A program made the translations under genes and the position numbers. This document shows positions 42,785-45,393 of a stretch of 45,393 nt of DNA, piece after piece. The number at the start of each line of letters is the position of its first letter. Positions within the stretch are counted from its first letter, which is position 1. Source of the DNA: Pseudomonas endophytica (GTDB lineage: Bacteria > Pseudomonadota > Gammaproteobacteria > Pseudomonadales > Pseudomonadaceae); assembly GCF_001411475.1 (NCBI RefSeq), contig NZ_LLWH01000146.1, forward strand, positions 1 through 45,393, written 5' to 3'. The notes beneath the pieces are model-generated. The model saw nothing but the letters and a program-made list of their open reading frames with translations. It had not been told where the DNA came from and ran no database searches.

Positions 42785-43654
42785 ATGAGCCAAGTGTTGG
42801 ATGATCTGGTCAACTTGCTGACCCTTGAACCGATTGAAGAAAACCTCTTTCGCGGCAGCAGCCAAGACTTAGGTTTCCGCCAGTTGTTTGGTGGGCAAGT
42901 GCTTGGGCAATCACTGTCTGCCATGAGCCAGACCGTAGAAGACGCTCGACACGTGCATTCATTGCACGGTTATTTTTTGCGCCCGGGTGATGCCAGCTTG
43001 CCGGTGGTTTACCAAGTTGACCGGGTGCGCGACGGCGGCAGTTTCAGCACTCGCCGGGTGACGGCTATCCAAAAGGGCCAGCCGATTTTCACCAGCAGCG
43101 CTTCGTTTCAATACGACGAGAGTGGCTTTGAACATCAAACCTCGATGCCTGACGTGGTGGGGCCAGAAAACCTGCCCTCTGAGCTGGATATGATTCGCCA
43201 GCGTGCGCACCTGATTCCTGAGTCGATGCGTGAAAAGCTGCTGTGTGCCAAGCCCATCGAGTTTCGTCCGGTGGTCGGTGAAGATCCGTTCAACCCCAGC
43301 GTCAGCGACCCGATTAAATATGTTTGGTTTCGCGCTGACGGCACATTGCCGGACAACTTGGCCCTGCACAAATACCTGCTGGCGTACGCCTCAGACTTCG
43401 GTTTGCTGACTACCTCACTGCTGCCCCACGGCAAAGGCGTGTGGCAAAAAGATATGCAGGTGGCCAGCCTCGACCACGCGCTGTGGTTCCATGGCGAACT
43501 GCGCATTGATGACTGGTTGCTCTACGCCATGGACAGCCCGTGGGCGGGCAATTCCCGTGGTTTTTCGCGAGGTAGCGTCTATAACCGTGCGGGCAAGTTG
43601 GTCGCCTCGGTGACGCAGGAAGGTTTGATCCGCCACCGCAAGGACTGGGCATGA
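42785..43654 (+). CDS. tesB: Acyl-CoA thioesterase II TesB
   Basis: 289 residues forming a double hotdog fold. The N-terminal half has FRGSSQDLGFRQLFGGQVLGQ and LHGYFLRPGD; the C-terminal half has LLAYASDFGLL with the catalytic Asp, VASLDHALWFHGELRIDDW and the closing VASVTQEGLIR with the catalytic Gln. Hydrolyses acyl-CoA to fatty acid and CoA. GGAG lies upstream of ATG 42785. Its stop overlaps the HAD gene start (ATGA), so the two are co-translated. Confidence 0.95.
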   Translation: MSQVLDDLVNLLTLEPIEENLFRGSSQDLGFRQLFGGQVLGQSLSAMSQTVEDARHVHSLHGYFLRPGDASLPVVYQVDRVRDGGSFSTRRVTAIQKGQPIFTSSASFQYDESGFEHQTSMPDVVGPENLPSELDMIRQRAHLIPESMREKLLCAKPIEFRPVVGEDPFNPSVSDPIKYVWFRADGTLPDNLALHKYLLAYASDFGLLTTSLLPHGKGVWQKDMQVASLDHALWFHGELRIDDWLLYAMDSPWAGNSRGFSRGSVYNRAGKLVASVTQEGLIRHRKDWA

Positions 43655-44241
43655 CACTCAAGGACGTTAAGCATTGGGTGTTCGACATGGATGGCACCCT
43701 GACCCTCGCGGTGCATGACTTTGCCGCGATTCGCGTGGCGCTGGCCATTGCCCCCGAAGACGACATCCTGACCCACCTCAACGGCCTACCGGCTGACGAA
43801 GCGGCGGCCAAACATGCTTGGCTACTCGAGCATGAACGTGAGCTGGCGTTGGCTTCAACGGCTGCGCCCGGTGCCGTTGAACTGGTACGCGAACTGGCCG
43901 CTCGGGGTTATCGCTTGGGCGTGCTGACCCGCAATGCCCAAGAGCTGGCGTACATCACGCTCAAGGCCATTGGCCTGGATGAATGCTTTGCGCCCCAAGA
44001 CGTGTTGGGGCGTGAAAACGCCGCGCACAAACCCGACCCGGATGGCCTGCTGAAATTGGCAAAGGCTTGGCAGGTGCAACCGTCGAGCATGGTGATGGTG
44101 GGGGATTACCGTTTTGACTTGGAGTGCGGACGTGCGGCGGGCAGCCAAACCGTCTTGGTTAACGTTCCAGACAACCCTTGGCCCGAGTTGACCGACTGGC
44201 ATGCTAAAGACTGCCGTGACTTGCACCGGCTAGTGAAATAA
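43651..44241 (+). CDS. HAD family phosphatase
   Basis: 196 residues of HAD subfamily IA. Motif I is VFDMDGTLT with Asp12 and Asp14, motif II is LGVLTRN, motif III contains HKPDPDGLLKLAKA, and motif IV is MVGDYRFDLECGRAAG. A small helical cap lies between motifs I and II. It resembles phosphoglycolate phosphatase-like enzymes, but the substrate is unknown. Coupled to tesB by a four-base overlap and followed by REP elements. Confidence 0.9.
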   Translation: MTLKDVKHWVFDMDGTLTLAVHDFAAIRVALAIAPEDDILTHLNGLPADEAAAKHAWLLEHERELALASTAAPGAVELVRELAARGYRLGVLTRNAQELAYITLKAIGLDECFAPQDVLGRENAAHKPDPDGLLKLAKAWQVQPSSMVMVGDYRFDLECGRAAGSQTVLVNVPDNPWPELTDWHAKDCRDLHRLVK

Positions 44242-44244
44242 TCC

Positions 44245-44323
44245 CGTAGGAGCTGCCGCAGGCTGCGATCTTTACTTTTAAAGATCAAAAGATCGCAGCC
44301 TTCGTTCCTCGGCAGCTCCTACG
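44245..44323. repeat. REP palindrome pair
   Basis: CGTAGGAGCTGCCG (44245-44258) and its perfect inverse (44310-44323) enclose a second nested pair, GGCTGCGATCTTT..AAAAGATCGCAGCC. It separates the HAD gene from the convergent hydrolase gene. Confidence 0.88.
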
Positions 44324-44378
44324 AGCAGTGGCGGGTGCTTGCCTTGCTGAGGCTCTGTTAATTGGGTTTCAACCCCCT

Positions 44379-44407
44379 GTAGGAGCTGCCGCAGGCTGCG
44401 ATCTTTT
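44379..44407 (+). repeat. Single REP element
   Basis: TGTAGGAGCTGCCGCAGG followed by CTGCGATCTTTT. Same orientation and sequence as the left arm of the pair at 44245, without a partner. Confidence 0.8.
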
Positions 44408-44428
44408 GGGGGGCAGTCCAGATTTAGC

Positions 44429-45393
44429 CTACCTTGCAAATAACACTTTTTGCCCTTCTGGCGAAGTGAACATCTGATCGCCGTTGTGCCCTACGCCCGG
44501 CACTTCAATCAGGCGTTGATTGAGGCCCTGCGGATGGCGTTGGTTCAAATAGTCAACGTAGTCATGCCCGCGTATCAAACGGTAGGCACCTTGGGCTTGG
44601 GCCTCGCAGCTTTTATCCAGCGCGGGGTGGTTGGGGTCCGTGTCGTTAGCGCCGAGCAAATAGGTTATGTCACGGCTGACGTAGTTGTGCTCAAGCGTGT
44701 GGTGTTTCTGGCCTGCCGCGTAGGCAGGTAAGTCTTTAAGCCCGTATTTCCACGTGTTAAAACCGGGGCAGGCAGCCGGATCAAAGGTCGGCACCGGACG
44801 CTGTGCGTTGAAGTAAGCGTAAGACGATGGATTGGCGATTACAAAGCGCACCTTAATGCCTTCGGCCTCCAGCGATTTGTCCGCCTGGGTGGTCAAGGCA
44901 TAGCGCTGCACCACTTGAGCGCCGCCAGAATGCCCGGCAATCACCACCTCGCGCAGATTAGGGAACAGGCTACGGTCGCCCAGGCGCTGAAGGATCTGGT
45001 CCAGCGCGGCGTATGAACTCAACGGCGTCGGGCCCACGGCGGGGGCGCCCGCCATCCAGTCGTTGGCGTGCCAGCGCAGCACGTTACTGGGCAACGAATG
45101 GCGAGTGCCGTCACTTTCATTGAGAAACTGCGGCGCAATCACCAAGGTTGTGGACAACTGCCCGGCTTGTGTCGCGGCAGTCTCGCCACTGTGCAAATAA
45201 GTCTGAGCATTGCGCAAACGGCCATGAATCACAATCAGCGCCCGTTGCACAGTGGGCAGTGGCCGGTTCCACTGTTGACTGAGGCCGATGCTCAATTGGC
45301 CGGAGCCGATCTGGAGTTGATCGGGGCTCAGCACCTTAACCCCCTGTTCTGCTGCCATCGCTGTCGAGCAAGCCGCTAACAGACATACCCATG
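44429..45393 (-). CDS. Secreted alpha/beta hydrolase, 5' end outside the window
   Basis: The frame is open to the right edge, so the gene is partial. The first visible codons read WVCLLAACSTAMAAEQG, which is the end of a signal peptide (possible lipobox LAAC, or cleavage after AMA). The ATG at 45358 is therefore inside the gene. The body (309 residues after that Met) has an alpha/beta-hydrolase fold: ALIVIHGRLRNAQTYL with the oxyanion region, nucleophile elbow VIAGHSGGAQVV with Ser in GHSGG, the acid probably in LLGANDTDPNH, and His in VPGVGHNGDQMF. The substrate is unknown. Confidence 0.85.
   Translation of the reverse strand, partial: WVCLLAACSTAMAAEQGVKVLSPDQLQIGSGQLSIGLSQQWNRPLPTVQRALIVIHGRLRNAQTYLHSGETAATQAGQLSTTLVIAPQFLNESDGTRHSLPSNVLRWHANDWMAGAPAVGPTPLSSYAALDQILQRLGDRSLFPNLREVVIAGHSGGAQVVQRYALTTQADKSLEAEGIKVRFVIANPSSYAYFNAQRPVPTFDPAACPGFNTWKYGLKDLPAYAAGQKHHTLEHNYVSRDITYLLGANDTDPNHPALDKSCEAQAQGAYRLIRGHDYVDYLNQRHPQGLNQRLIEVPGVGHNGDQMFTSPEGQKVLFAR

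Noticed and set aside
37099..44407. Repeated palindromes considered as a CRISPR array or integron
   Set aside because: The units are dispersed between unrelated genes, are themselves palindromic and lack regular spacers; they are REP elements.

Overview
The window is a chromosomal segment of a fluorescent-group Pseudomonas or close relative. The evidence is the housekeeping gene content (hrpB, tesB, a YedA-type exporter, an RhlE-like helicase, a DUF2076 protein), the family of Pseudomonas-type REP palindromes built on GGAGCTGCCG..GGCTGCGATC, an OprD porin, and moderately high GC.

Layout. (1) 1-2722 is scrap and mobile DNA: a decayed, frameshifted copy of the 5' end of a DUF6515-type gene, an internally deleted IS66-family element with both inverted ends still present (311-1318), and an orphan RHS-core gene with an AT-rich unassigned C-terminal domain. 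The intact DUF6515-type gene follows at 2635-3552. (2) 3613-7557 carries a FieF-type metal exporter, a small lipoprotein and the helicase hrpB. (3) 7729-20262 is a complete-looking ectoine uptake and catabolism cluster. The ABC transporter ehuBCDA lies on the minus strand. Divergent from it are the MocR-type regulator enuR, then eutB, eutC, eutD (doeA), eutE (doeB), an AsnC/DoeX regulator, doeC and doeD. The pathway is ectoine to N-alpha-acetyl-diaminobutyrate, diaminobutyrate, aspartate semialdehyde and aspartate. A gene for EutA is not seen. The cluster ends with a terminator followed by a 54-bp in-frame remnant of a second hrpB 3' end with its own stop codon, which marks the segment as inserted. 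(4) 20544-32986 is a second accessory block. A translationally coupled operon, galB-galC-galD plus a DUF1932-type dehydrogenase, is followed by a LysR regulator, a LigI-type 2-pyrone-4,6-dicarboxylate (PDC) hydrolase, a DctA-type transporter and an OprD porin. Together they would import PDC or a related carboxylate and convert it through 4-oxalomesaconate to pyruvate and oxaloacetate. No ring-cleavage dioxygenase is present. Two further LysR genes (one with two DNA-binding domains in tandem) and an MFS carboxylate transporter complete the block. (5) 33099-45393 is ordinary core genome: an EEP-family protein, a YciC-family membrane protein, a DUF2076 protein, NYN and DnaQ-like nucleases, a YedA-type exporter, a DEAD-box helicase, an HI0933-type flavoprotein, a histone-deacetylase-family hydrolase, a GNAT acetyltransferase, TesB, a HAD hydrolase and the 3' part of an alpha/beta hydrolase, with REP elements between them.

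The most notable structural observation is that two foreign segments, one on each side of the fieF-hrpB block, each have an intact resident gene on one side and a diverged fragment of the same gene end on the other. This suggests acquisition by recombination anchored in a resident gene. The most notable functional observation is the dioxygenase-free PDC module. No tRNA, rRNA, CRISPR array or integrase gene was recognised.
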